This document shows, piece by piece, positions 25,741-36,000 of a stretch of 64,000 bases of DNA; position 1 is the first letter of the stretch, and every line of letters begins with the position of its first letter. Both the position numbers and the translations under genes were made by a program. The stretch is taken from positions 44,337 through 108,336 of the forward strand of contig JANQRS010000070.1 of NCBI GenBank assembly GCA_028284445.1, in the 5' to 3' direction. Source of the stretch: Calditrichia bacterium. GTDB taxonomy: Bacteria; Calditrichota; Calditrichia; RBG-13-44-9; J075. The notes under the pieces are model-generated. The model did not search any database. It saw only the letters and a program-made list of their open reading frames with translations, and was not told the DNA's origin.

Positions 25741-27093
25741 ATGGATCCCCGGTTTTATGAAAACCGATACTACCTCCTGGCCTTCCTCGGCGGATTAGGC
25801 TGGACCACCTGGCTGAGTGTCGCCTCAACCGGCGTAATCCTTCATGATGAAATCGGGCACTATATGGTATCCGAGAACGCCTGGCGATACCCGGAGTTAA
25901 TGCTCGATGTATGGGGACGTTCGGTAAACACATTACTCTACATGCCGGCCGCCCAAATTGGCTATTGGGCGGCGGAAGCAACGTCGATCGTCTTTTCCGC
26001 TCTGACCGTTTTGATAAGCACCCTGGTTGCCCGACAGCTGAATGTGCGATTGCTGGTCCTCATCCCGCTACTCCTCTGGGGACAACCCTGGTTTGCCAGT
26101 TACGGACATGGGGTTCACACGGAAATACCATTTTCACTGATTTGCATCTCGGGCTTCTATTTTTGGTTCAGGTCTGAAGACCAGTCTTCTGCCTCGCTAT
26201 GGTTCGCCGGATTGCTCTTCGGTCTGCTGCCCCTCGTTCGACACGAAGGGATTCTCTTTACCGGGCTGTTTGCGCTGATAAACCTGCCACGCAAACAGCT
26301 ATCAGCAATTCTCGCCTGTGCGCTCCCGCTCCTGCTGTACAACATCCTGCATTTTGTGTTCCTTGATATGTGGGCATTTGAGGTATTCCTACAATCGAAG
26401 CCAACGGATATTTACGGCAGCGGCAGCTGGTGGCATTTCATTCCGAGAGTCGGTTTTTATGCCGGACCGCTCATTCTTCTCCCGGCGCTTCTTGGGATTT
26501 ATCACAGTCGCAAGATCTCAAACCGGCAATTATTTCTCCTCCCTTACGGCGTCTATACCCTGGCACATATGGTCATTTTCAAATTCGGGTTATTTGCCAG
26601 CGGCGGCTTCAGCAAGTTTTTGTTGCCGATTGCACCGGCGATTGCTATTACTGCAGCGTGGGGAATTGAGGCAATTGTCGCTGACAAACGCTGGCAGCAA
26701 TCAAGCCATCGTGGCGCACTACGCCTCGTTAACCTTGTTGCTCTTTGCAGCTACTTGATTGTAGTGGCCGTCCCCCACCCGATGGATGAGGAAGGTCATA
26801 CAATACAGGAAATTTCCGAATGGCTGCATACTCATCACCCAACACCGCAAAAGCTTCTCAGCTTCCACCCGTGGCTGTACTTCAAGCATCCGCTTCCCTG
26901 GCGGCCCGGCGAACGTTGGGACGAGCCGCCGGCACAGGCATCGCTGAAGGCCGGCACCTTGTTCGTTTGGGATGATCATTATTGTGATCGCTACAATTAT
27001 CCTTTGGCATTCTTCGAGAATCCAGGCAACGGCTGGCAACAAATTTACCGCTCCGGCAATGGCCGCGCAATCGTGTTTGAAAAGGCTGAGTAG
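25741..27093 (+). CDS. Membrane glycosyltransferase of the GT-C fold
   Basis: Integral membrane protein of 450 residues with about ten hydrophobic segments. An early lumenal loop has HDEIGHYMVSENAW, the acidic Asp-Glu motif expected of lipid-phosphosugar-dependent GT-C enzymes (GT39/GT83-like). Further loops hold GQPWFASYGHGVHTE and LLPLVRHEGILF. It would transfer a sugar from a polyprenyl-phosphate carrier on the periplasmic face. The ATG at 25741 begins one base after the preceding stop, so the frame upstream of it is not used. It is the last gene of the operon. Confidence 0.82.
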   Translation: MDPRFYENRYYLLAFLGGLGWTTWLSVASTGVILHDEIGHYMVSENAWRYPELMLDVWGRSVNTLLYMPAAQIGYWAAEATSIVFSALTVLISTLVARQLNVRLLVLIPLLLWGQPWFASYGHGVHTEIPFSLICISGFYFWFRSEDQSSASLWFAGLLFGLLPLVRHEGILFTGLFALINLPRKQLSAILACALPLLLYNILHFVFLDMWAFEVFLQSKPTDIYGSGSWWHFIPRVGFYAGPLILLPALLGIYHSRKISNRQLFLLPYGVYTLAHMVIFKFGLFASGGFSKFLLPIAPAIAITAAWGIEAIVADKRWQQSSHRGALRLVNLVALCSYLIVVAVPHPMDEEGHTIQEISEWLHTHHPTPQKLLSFHPWLYFKHPLPWRPGERWDEPPAQASLKAGTLFVWDDHYCDRYNYPLAFFENPGNGWQQIYRSGNGRAIVFEKAE

Positions 27094-27242
27094 CCACTCC
27101 CATCTAAATACAATTCTTTCCACCTTGCTCTTAAAGGTCACATAAAATATCACGATGATGATATAAGGCTGCAGTGCACACCGACATGGTGTAGGCAATT
27201 GAGAGCAGCAGGAAACAGCGACGCAAAGGAAAAGCTGCCATT

Positions 27243-29654
27243 ATGGAGCACGGTCAGGAAAGACAATCAGAGGCGATCGACAATACCTTGCCACGCAATC
27301 GGCATAAATACGGCCACATCGGCCGAGAAGCCGAATTGCAGAAACTGGGCGAACTACTCAAATCAGCTCATTCGGGACAAGGTCGCTTTGCCGTTATCAG
27401 TTGCGTCTCGGGGCTTGGAAAGTCACACTTCATGGCACACTTTTTAGCCTCAAATCAGACAGAAGACTTGCTGGTTTTCGAAGAAAGGTTCACCAAAGAT
27501 TCAATCTATGATCCCTATGCTCCTTTTCGCAAAATAGTCGAAAAAATTGCGGCAGCCAATCCGGAAAGAACCGCGACAGAAGGTGCGCGCAAAGCGGATG
27601 CCGACGGCTCCGGGCAAATCGCTCGCTTGTATGCGCTGCAAAACAATCTACACGTGGTCCAACAGCGTTTGCTCACCGATATGCTTTCACTGGCAAAACA
27701 ACGGACGATTCTAATTTTCCTGGAAGATGCCCATTTGGGATCAGCAACAGCCTGGCAGTTTATCCACTATCTTGCCGAAAGTCTCAGCGAGAATCGCATC
27801 CTATTTGCCGTTAACGTAACTGACCCCAGTGACGCAAATCAGCCACCGGCGGCTTGCGAAGATATTCTTCAACGCATGAATCGCGAGCGCCTTATCACCC
27901 GAATCCAGCTTCCCCTATTTGACGGTGAGAACGTCCGCAAACTACTGGAGAAGCGCTTTCCAAAGTCACATTTTTCTCCGGAACTAGCCGACATTCTTAT
28001 GGAAATAAGCCACGGTATTCCTGATAAGCTGCATCATTATCTCGATAAGATGATCCAACAAAAGTTGCTGCGCGAGGAAGAGGGATTCTGGATAGATACG
28101 CTTGAGGATCGTCGGAATGAAGTGCTTGAGCTGGGGCACAATCGAGAACAGATTGATGAGCAACTGGCCTCAATGTCTTCTCTGCCGGAAGCCCATTTAG
28201 ATCTTCTACAGCATATTGCCCTGGTGCAATCCTCTTGCCGCTATAAAATGCTGGCAAAAATACTGAAAAGACCGCGCCATAAGATATTAAAGGACTTGAT
28301 CGCCCTGGAAAAGGCCGAAATTCTGAAGCAAGTGGAAGAAGACGCTTACACATTTCGGGCACCAGCATTTGTGCGCTTCTTCCAGGAAGGCTTATCGCCG
28401 GATTCGGAACAGGCTGCGCGGGACCATATCATCACAGCCCTGGAAGAGGATCGGCACCTGCAAGGCGCGAATTTACTGCACGAGCTGGCGTTTCAATACA
28501 GCAAAACCGGTCAATCGAACCAGGCCCTGGATTGCCTGGTTGCAGCCGGGGATGTGGCAATGGAAAACTTTGCCTTTAGTGAAGCAAGAAAGGCCTATCA
28601 GCAGGCAACGCAGCTGATTAGCGAATTTGAAAGTACCGAGCATGCGCACCTGCTCTTGAAGCTGGCCTGGTTGACACGGCTTTTGGCTGATCGGGAAGAA
28701 AGCCTGACCTATTATCAGCGCGCGTATGAAATCAGTGAACATCGCGATGACAATCACACCCGCCGCCAGGTGCTCATCCACCAGGGATTGACCTTCTTTC
28801 AATTGAATAAGTGGGAAATGGCGATAGAGTGTTTCAATCGGGCAATTAGCGAAGCCGGTAAGGACGAGCGCCTCGTCCAGGCCATGGGCAACTACGGTCT
28901 GGGTAACGTCTACCTTGAATTGGCTCGCTACCAGGAATCTCGCGAGCACTATGAGCTGGCGCTGGATCTGGCAGAGGAAATTGGTGACAATCGCCTGAAG
29001 GCAAATGTCATCAATAATCTCGGTGTCATTGAAAACGTCGCCGGCAACCGAATGCAGGCCATTGAGAAATACAGTCTGGCCATTCCTTGCTATCGCGAGA
29101 TTGGCGATCATTCAGGTGTCGCCCGCACCTACATCAACGTGGGCATTACCCATGCGGATACAGGTAACTGGAAACTGGCCATCGACTTCTACAGCAAAAG
29201 CCTGACCGTATCAGATCAGATGGGCTTTTTGCCGCTTAAATCAATCGCGCTCCTGAATCGCGCGTTGGCCCTTGCCCACACGAGCAAACTGGACGACGCT
29301 ATCAACGATAATAACAAGGCGCTTCTCTTGCTCACCCGCCTCAAAGATGATTTAGGCATCGCCGAACATCATCGAATTAAAGGCATCATTGCTCGCCTTC
29401 GCGAAAACTTTCGTGAAGCAGTCGATGAAACGGACCAATCTCTTTCAAAATACCGGGAGTTGGATCACCTCTTGGGCATCGCTGAGACCGAACACGAAAA
29501 AGCCTTGCTGGCGCGGGCAATGGGCAGAATTGAGGAAATGGAAAATTGGTATGCGCAGGCAATGTCGAGTTATAAGAGCCTGGAACTGAATGACAAGATA
29601 GAACAGCTAAAGAATGAGCTTTCCGAAGATAAAGCAAAACAATCACAGAAGTAG
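27243..29654 (+). CDS. AAA_16-type ATPase with C-terminal TPR repeats, signalling scaffold
   Basis: A cytoplasmic 803-residue protein. Residues about 25-330 form an STAND/AAA_16 NTPase: HIGREAELQKL near the start, a Walker A-like CVSGLGKS (54-61) that lacks the usual leading glycine, and Walker B ILIFLEDAH (156-164). Residues about 380-790 are TPR units (ANVINNLGVIENVAGN, ARTYINVGITHADTGNW). It is 18 bases before a kinase with the same AAA-TPR layout and may partner it. No signal or membrane segment is visible. ATG 27243 has GGAAAAG upstream. The ligand or trigger is unknown. Confidence 0.82.
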   Translation: MEHGQERQSEAIDNTLPRNRHKYGHIGREAELQKLGELLKSAHSGQGRFAVISCVSGLGKSHFMAHFLASNQTEDLLVFEERFTKDSIYDPYAPFRKIVEKIAAANPERTATEGARKADADGSGQIARLYALQNNLHVVQQRLLTDMLSLAKQRTILIFLEDAHLGSATAWQFIHYLAESLSENRILFAVNVTDPSDANQPPAACEDILQRMNRERLITRIQLPLFDGENVRKLLEKRFPKSHFSPELADILMEISHGIPDKLHHYLDKMIQQKLLREEEGFWIDTLEDRRNEVLELGHNREQIDEQLASMSSLPEAHLDLLQHIALVQSSCRYKMLAKILKRPRHKILKDLIALEKAEILKQVEEDAYTFRAPAFVRFFQEGLSPDSEQAARDHIITALEEDRHLQGANLLHELAFQYSKTGQSNQALDCLVAAGDVAMENFAFSEARKAYQQATQLISEFESTEHAHLLLKLAWLTRLLADREESLTYYQRAYEISEHRDDNHTRRQVLIHQGLTFFQLNKWEMAIECFNRAISEAGKDERLVQAMGNYGLGNVYLELARYQESREHYELALDLAEEIGDNRLKANVINNLGVIENVAGNRMQAIEKYSLAIPCYREIGDHSGVARTYINVGITHADTGNWKLAIDFYSKSLTVSDQMGFLPLKSIALLNRALALAHTSKLDDAINDNNKALLLLTRLKDDLGIAEHHRIKGIIARLRENFREAVDETDQSLSKYRELDHLLGIAETEHEKALLARAMGRIEEMENWYAQAMSSYKSLELNDKIEQLKNELSEDKAKQSQK

Positions 29655-29672
29655 CGGGAAACTGGCAAACAA

Positions 29673-32600
29673 GTGAAGCAGATAAAGCACTATAAGATCA
29701 TCGAAAAAATCGGCAGCGGTTCGATGGGCCTTGTGTATAAAGCCTTCGACACTATTCTGGAACGGCCGGTTGCGCTAAAAGTGATGCACAGCCATCTCCT
29801 GGAGAATCAAAGTAATAGCGAGCGCTTTCTCCGCGAAGCCCGTGCTGCTGCACGTCTTATACATCCGAATATCGTCACCATTTACGAAATCGGAGAATAT
29901 GAAGATAGTCGCTTTCTGGTGATGGAATATGTTCAAGGCAAATCACTCGGTGATTTACTTAATCGAAGCAGTTTCAATGAAAAAGATGCAATAGTCATAG
30001 GCAAGCAGGTGCTCAGCGGTCTGCAATGCGCTCACGATATCGGTATTTTCCACCGCGATATAAAGTCCGAAAACATCATGTTGACGGCGAATAAAACCGC
30101 CAAAATCCTAGATTTCGGCATTGCAAAAATGCTGGCGCTGAAGGAAATCACCGCAACTGGAAATGTTGTTGGCACGGTGCAATACATGGCGCCGGAGCAA
30201 ATGATGGGTGAAGATGTCGATCATCGCTGCGATATTTACGCGAGCGGCGTCCTGCTTTATCAATTGGCCACAAACCATCTCCCTTTCGAAGGTGAGAACT
30301 CCGTTGCGATCCTCTTCAAGCAATTGAATGAAGAGCCTGTTCCCCCGTCGTACTACAATGCTGAAATCAGTTCTTCATTTGACGACATCATTATGAAGGC
30401 CTTGTCTGCCCGGAAAGAAGACCGTTGGGCCGATGCCAACTCGTTTATCAAGGCGCTGGATGGTGCGCTCGATAACGGACGGTCAAAAGAAGTATTTCAG
30501 ATGGCGAGCAATACCACCCTGAGCCCCGCGCCCCGGGAAGAAGAGCCGCCTGAACAAACGCCCGACAACGATACGGATCGGGTTTTTGTCGGACGCACCA
30601 GCGAGTTTAACGATCTTGTATCCGTATTTCAGCATGTCCATGCAGAGCGCGGACAAACGGTCATGTTAATGGGTGAAGCCGGGGTTGGGAAAACCACAAT
30701 TGCCGATCGCTTCCGGCGTTATGCCTCGCAACGCGCCTGGATTTTATACGGTGCCTGCCTCTATCAGGAAGGAATGGATACCTATCTTCCCTATACCGAT
30801 GCATTTCGCGACTTTTTCCGCAACCGCAGCGATGATTTACCGCGGGATAAATACATCCAGTTGAAGGAAATCATCCGCAATAAAGTACCGCTGCTGATGG
30901 AATTCACGGAGCGCTTCAATACAACCATGCATAGCTCCCAGCCGAGCCGCAATGAAATCTCGCAGATGCCGTCGCAGAATATCTTTGAAGGCATCAATCT
31001 GATTATTTCCGTGTTGACATCTATCCGCCCGGTGGTAGTGATTATCGACGACATCCAGTGGGTTGATGAAGGCAGCATGCAACTCTTTCATTATCTGTCG
31101 AGAAATATAGCTGACAAGCAGGTAATGTTGATGGGGATCTGTCGCACAGATCGCTATGACCTGCAGCAAGACGGTAAGCCCACACGCATCGTGGACGTAT
31201 TGTCACGAATGCGACGCGAAGGACTTTACCAGGAAATCCTACTTAAGCGCCTTGACCGTGACGAAGTGACATCTCTGATCGACCAGCTGTTCCCCTCTTC
31301 GGTTTTTTCGGATGAATTTTATCGGCGCATTTACGACGAGACGCGCGGCAATCCATTTTTCATTCGTGAAACACTGACCCGCCTTTGCGAAAATGGTAGC
31401 CTGGTCAAAAGAGAAGACGATATCTGGCATGAAGCAGAAGGTGAACTTGAACTTGTCGTCCCGGATCGCGTCGAAGATGTCTTTGTCCGTCAACTGAATG
31501 GATTGGATGACGAATCTCGGGAAATACTACAAGTCGCCAGTGTGATCGGTCTAAAGTTTGATATTTCCTTGCTTTCCAGGCTGTTGGAGATCTCCAAGGT
31601 CAAGCTCATGAAGCGATTGCACAAAATTGAACGCGGCCTGCAAATATTGAGCGGAAATGATCGTGGATTGCAATTTGAGCATCCGATGCTGCGTGATATT
31701 CTCTACAATGAAATTCCTTCTCCTCTGCGCCGAGAGTATCACCTGATGATCGCTGAAGATTATGAAACGATTTACCAGGATAGCCTTGGTTCTCTTGTTG
31801 CTGATGTCGCCTCGCATTACCGCAATGGTGGCGATCATGCCCGCGCCATCCCGCACTTGTTTAAAGCCGGGATCCGGGCGTTCAAAATTTCTGCCTACCG
31901 CGAAGCGATTTCATTCCTGGAACAACTCTGCGATTCCCTGGAACGCAACAAGGAGCCGCTAAAAAGCGACATTAGCAGATCAGAAGTTTTCTTCACGCTC
32001 GGTGTCTGCTACGAAGAAGTAGCGAACTGGGAAAAGAGCCTCTGGGCTTACGAACGGCTGCAGGCTCTTGGCGAAGAGCAGCTGGATTTTGACATGCAAG
32101 TTCAGGCATGTTTCAGAATCGGTCGTTTATATGACAAGCGCGGCAATTGGGAACAGGCCCTGGTGGTTTACCACAACTGTCTTGATATTACCATAGAGCA
32201 CAAAATCAACAACATGCGGACGCGTATTGAGAACAATATTGGTATTGTTCACTTTCAGCAGGGGAAATTTGATAAGGCAGAAACGCACTTCCTTCGCACA
32301 GTGGAAAACGTTGACAGCGACCTGGCGCTACTGGACAAGGCGCAAGCGCTCACCAGCCTGGGCATCATTGCCAATATCCGCTCGAACTACAAAGAGGCCC
32401 TGGTCTACTATCAGCAAGCATTAACGATTTTTGACGATGCCGGTCATTCCAAATACATGGCGAACGTGCATCTGAATATGGGAATTACCTACAGTGATTC
32501 CGGCGAATGGCAAACCGCAGTCAATTCATTCAAGCAGTGCTTGAAACTACAGGAAAAGGCCGACAATAAATATTTGATTGCATTAACGCATCTGAATATG

Positions 32601-32984
32601 GGAAAAGCATTGACCCGCGCGGACAAGCTGGAAGAGGCAAAATCACATACAAACAAGGCTCTAAAGATTTTCCGTCAAATTGATGATCCGCTGAGCCTCG
32701 CCGAAGGCTACCTCATCTCCGGCATGATCGCCAGTAAAGAGAATGATTTCCGCAAAGCGCAGCAATATTTTCAGGAATGCATTCGAATTAACGATCAGCG
32801 GAATTATGGTGAGGGCTATGCCGAAGGCTGTATGGCCTACGCAGATCTGTGTCAAAAATTTGACTATCGCGAATCAGCACTCGAGTATTACGGAAAAGCC
32901 CGGGATGCCTACCTGCGCATGCAATCCGCGGACAAGGCAGATGAGGTTAGCAAGCATCTCGATGCCCTCGCATTCAACGAGTAA
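29673..32984 (+). CDS. Serine/threonine protein kinase fused to AAA ATPase and TPR domains
   Basis: A 1103-residue cytoplasmic signalling protein. Residues 5-270 are a complete Hanks-type kinase: GSGSMGLVYKA, ATP-lysine K36, HRDIKSEN (catalytic D129), DFG (D147) and a MAPEQ activation-segment end. FVGRTSEFNDL begins an AAA_16 ATPase with Walker A GEAGVGKTT (334-342) and Walker B VVVIIDDIQW (454-463). From about 690 to the end are TPR repeats (ENNIGIVHFQQGKF, VHLNMGITYSDSGEW). The layout is like PknK-type kinases. The start is a GTG at 29673. It follows the AAA-TPR gene and precedes a hybrid histidine kinase. Confidence 0.92.
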   Translation: MKQIKHYKIIEKIGSGSMGLVYKAFDTILERPVALKVMHSHLLENQSNSERFLREARAAARLIHPNIVTIYEIGEYEDSRFLVMEYVQGKSLGDLLNRSSFNEKDAIVIGKQVLSGLQCAHDIGIFHRDIKSENIMLTANKTAKILDFGIAKMLALKEITATGNVVGTVQYMAPEQMMGEDVDHRCDIYASGVLLYQLATNHLPFEGENSVAILFKQLNEEPVPPSYYNAEISSSFDDIIMKALSARKEDRWADANSFIKALDGALDNGRSKEVFQMASNTTLSPAPREEEPPEQTPDNDTDRVFVGRTSEFNDLVSVFQHVHAERGQTVMLMGEAGVGKTTIADRFRRYASQRAWILYGACLYQEGMDTYLPYTDAFRDFFRNRSDDLPRDKYIQLKEIIRNKVPLLMEFTERFNTTMHSSQPSRNEISQMPSQNIFEGINLIISVLTSIRPVVVIIDDIQWVDEGSMQLFHYLSRNIADKQVMLMGICRTDRYDLQQDGKPTRIVDVLSRMRREGLYQEILLKRLDRDEVTSLIDQLFPSSVFSDEFYRRIYDETRGNPFFIRETLTRLCENGSLVKREDDIWHEAEGELELVVPDRVEDVFVRQLNGLDDESREILQVASVIGLKFDISLLSRLLEISKVKLMKRLHKIERGLQILSGNDRGLQFEHPMLRDILYNEIPSPLRREYHLMIAEDYETIYQDSLGSLVADVASHYRNGGDHARAIPHLFKAGIRAFKISAYREAISFLEQLCDSLERNKEPLKSDISRSEVFFTLGVCYEEVANWEKSLWAYERLQALGEEQLDFDMQVQACFRIGRLYDKRGNWEQALVVYHNCLDITIEHKINNMRTRIENNIGIVHFQQGKFDKAETHFLRTVENVDSDLALLDKAQALTSLGIIANIRSNYKEALVYYQQALTIFDDAGHSKYMANVHLNMGITYSDSGEWQTAVNSFKQCLKLQEKADNKYLIALTHLNMGKALTRADKLEEAKSHTNKALKIFRQIDDPLSLAEGYLISGMIASKENDFRKAQQYFQECIRINDQRNYGEGYAEGCMAYADLCQKFDYRESALEYYGKARDAYLRMQSADKADEVSKHLDALAFNE

Positions 32985-33057
32985 ATCTCCTTAAATTCTT
33001 CATCAAGAAAGCTGGATTTCGTTCGATAATAACATCGAATCGCAAACCGGTCTTCTT

Positions 33058-36000
33058 ATGAAAAATGATCTCCTACGACAATGGGCCATTGCCCTGGCAC
33101 CGATGTCTTATGCCCAAGCGCATTTTTGTACCTGCACACCCTCACTTGCATTCGAAGTACTGGAGCAACTTCGCCAGGGACAGATCACCAGCAAGACCCG
33201 CAGCGCTATCCACACTTATTGCGAATCAAATGGGCTTTCCCGTGACCAGCTGGTTGATTCCCTATTTAAGCTGCATGCCCTGCTCAGCGATACCGAGCTG
33301 ACTTTTCCCCGGCCACATCAGGAAGTTCTCGCAGACCTCCAGGCAGAAATCCTGGCTTTTGCCAATGATGAATCGGTTTCCGCGCAAGCCAGCCAACTTC
33401 CGGTGATCGTTAATCCGCGGCCGGCAAATCAAAGCAGCACTCGAACAGCATTTCAGGAAGAGACGCATCAGGTTCTCAACTTGATGGCAATGACGCTCGA
33501 GAGCATCGGCGAGGGCATTGTGATTACCGAACCAATTGCTGACGGCAAAATTGTCTTCGTCAATAAAATGATTGAAGAGACCAGCGGATATAGCCGCGAT
33601 TGGCTTTTTGGGCAAGCCTACTCAGCTCTCGGCGGTAAGACGTTTTCGCAGGATCAACACCAGGAAATATTTCAGGCATCGATGGCCGGCGGCTGGACAG
33701 GCGAGGTTGAACTAACAAACAAAGATGGTAAACGCTATACCATTCAGCTGACCACCAAGCCGGTTGTCGCCCAAAACGGGGATATTGTTGCGATAGTCGG
33801 TATTCAACGGGATATTAGCAGACAGAAGCGAGACCGCCAATCCATTATTCAACTGCAACAATTTATTGCCAGCATAATCAACAACCTCCAGAGCTTTATC
33901 TTCGTGACATCGGAAGATGCAACCATTCGCTTTTGGAACCAGGCAATTGCCAAAGCGTCGGAACGGACATCTTCATCCGTCTTTGGCAAATCACTGTATG
34001 ACATACTGCCGGCGATGAAGCCGTTGCGGATCTCCCGCAATGAAGCGCCAACCAAAGTTTGCCTGGATCTATTCGATAAAAACGAACGCTTTTATAAGCT
34101 ATCGCTCAGGGATATCCCCGGTAAGAGCGAAAACAACTTTACTCTTTGGGTTCTTCAGGACATTCATGAAGAAGAAACGCTGAAGGCACAGATCACCTGG
34201 CAAAATCAGCGATTAAAGTTTTTAGGCGACCTCGCGAATCATCTCAATGCCACTCTTGATATTCGAGAAACACTGCGGATCTTTTCCGAAGAGCTCAGTC
34301 AAATTATGCCCTTTCGTCAGCTCAGTATTCTCTTGCCTGTTGATAAGCAGAAACGCTATTTCCGGCTGTTCTTTTCCTCCAATCAGGAGCACGGACACTT
34401 CCCGGAAGATATTGTTTTTAATCTCGAGCCATGCTCAGTCTATCCAGAGCTGGTTGGAAAGAACTGTCCGAAATTTATCCACCTTGTGGAAGACAACAAT
34501 TTTCCGCTGGCTCCCCTCCCCTCTCCGGGACGGACGATTACAGAACATCCGTATTGCTTTCCCATCGTCTTCAGTAATGATTTGATTGCCATTTTTAATA
34601 TAACCGCCGAAGACTATCGGACTTTTAGCCCGGAAGATTTGGAATTCCTCGAACAGGTTGTCGGGCATTTGACTGTTGCATTAAAGAATTGTATCCAGTT
34701 CGACCAGTTTGAACGGCGAAACCAAAAACTGCGCTTCATCTATAAACTGTTTGAGCGAGTGCGGTTGAATCTTCCTCAAGGCGAGATGCTGCGCAATATC
34801 CTCAAGAATCTATCTTCTTCATTCTCTTATACCCACCTGGCCCTTTACCAGGTCAATCAGCGTGGAGATCGCCGTTTGCTTGCCGATTTTGCCGGCGAAG
34901 GCGCTCCGATTATTGAGTTTCCGGCCAAAATTCCGCATGGACTTGAACAAACCAATTTTCCGCTGGTGTGGATGGATCTAACTGCGCCAAATCCATTTCG
35001 TTTCATTGTTGGAGATCGCTTAAACAACACTTACCCAAAATTCGCGATCTGCCTGTCAACGAGCTCGAGCTATTTCGGGGAAATATCTCTGATCGGTTTC
35101 TGCGATCACTACCTGCCGGATCTTTCATACGATAATCACATCGAGATTATCAAACAGGTACTTCATGAAATTGTTTTGGCGCTCGACCATACCTATCTCT
35201 TCAACAAAACGCGCAAAGCAGAAAAAGCCTGGGAAACGACATTTAATGAAGTTCAGATCGGTCTGGCTGTCGTTGATGAACATTTCTACATCAAGCGAGC
35301 CAATAAATCGTTCTGGAAAATATTCAGACGCGAGGATAACATTCCCCGCCACGCTGTATCCTGGCAATCATTAATTGACCAGCAGGTGCGCGGTGATGAA
35401 TTCCGGCAGACCTCCTTCCTGAGCTTCATCGAAGATTATCAGGCCATCGAATGGCAGGATATGAAGAGCGGCCGCTATCTGGTTCGGCGCTTCTTTCCAT
35501 TTCACCGGGACAACGTCGCCTTCTCGGGCGGCATTTTTACGGTCCAGGATATTACCGAGGAACGCGAAAAAGATGCACATATCCGCTTCCTTTCACAGTT
35601 CCCGGAAATCAATCCCAACCTGATTCTCAGCCTCTCATCTCTTGGTCAGGTTGTTTACTGTAATCCGGCGGCGACCAGGGTGCTGGGTACCCTGGAAGAT
35701 GACGATTCTCCGGAGCGCCTGGTGCCAATGACCTTCCTGTTCGAGCTTCAGAACGGTAATTTCAAGCGCGATATCGCCCATGAGTATATTCACAAACTCA
35801 ATGATAGGGTCTATCAGTTCGTGGCGTTTCAGCCCGGGTCAGATGACAATATTTACTTATATGGCATGGATATCAAAGATCGGCTGGACCTGCAGGAGAA
35901 GCTGGTTCAAACTGAGCGCATGCGTGCGATGGGTGAAATGGCGCACGGTGTGGCCCATGACTTCAATAACCTACTGACAACCATTTTGGGAAGAACCCAA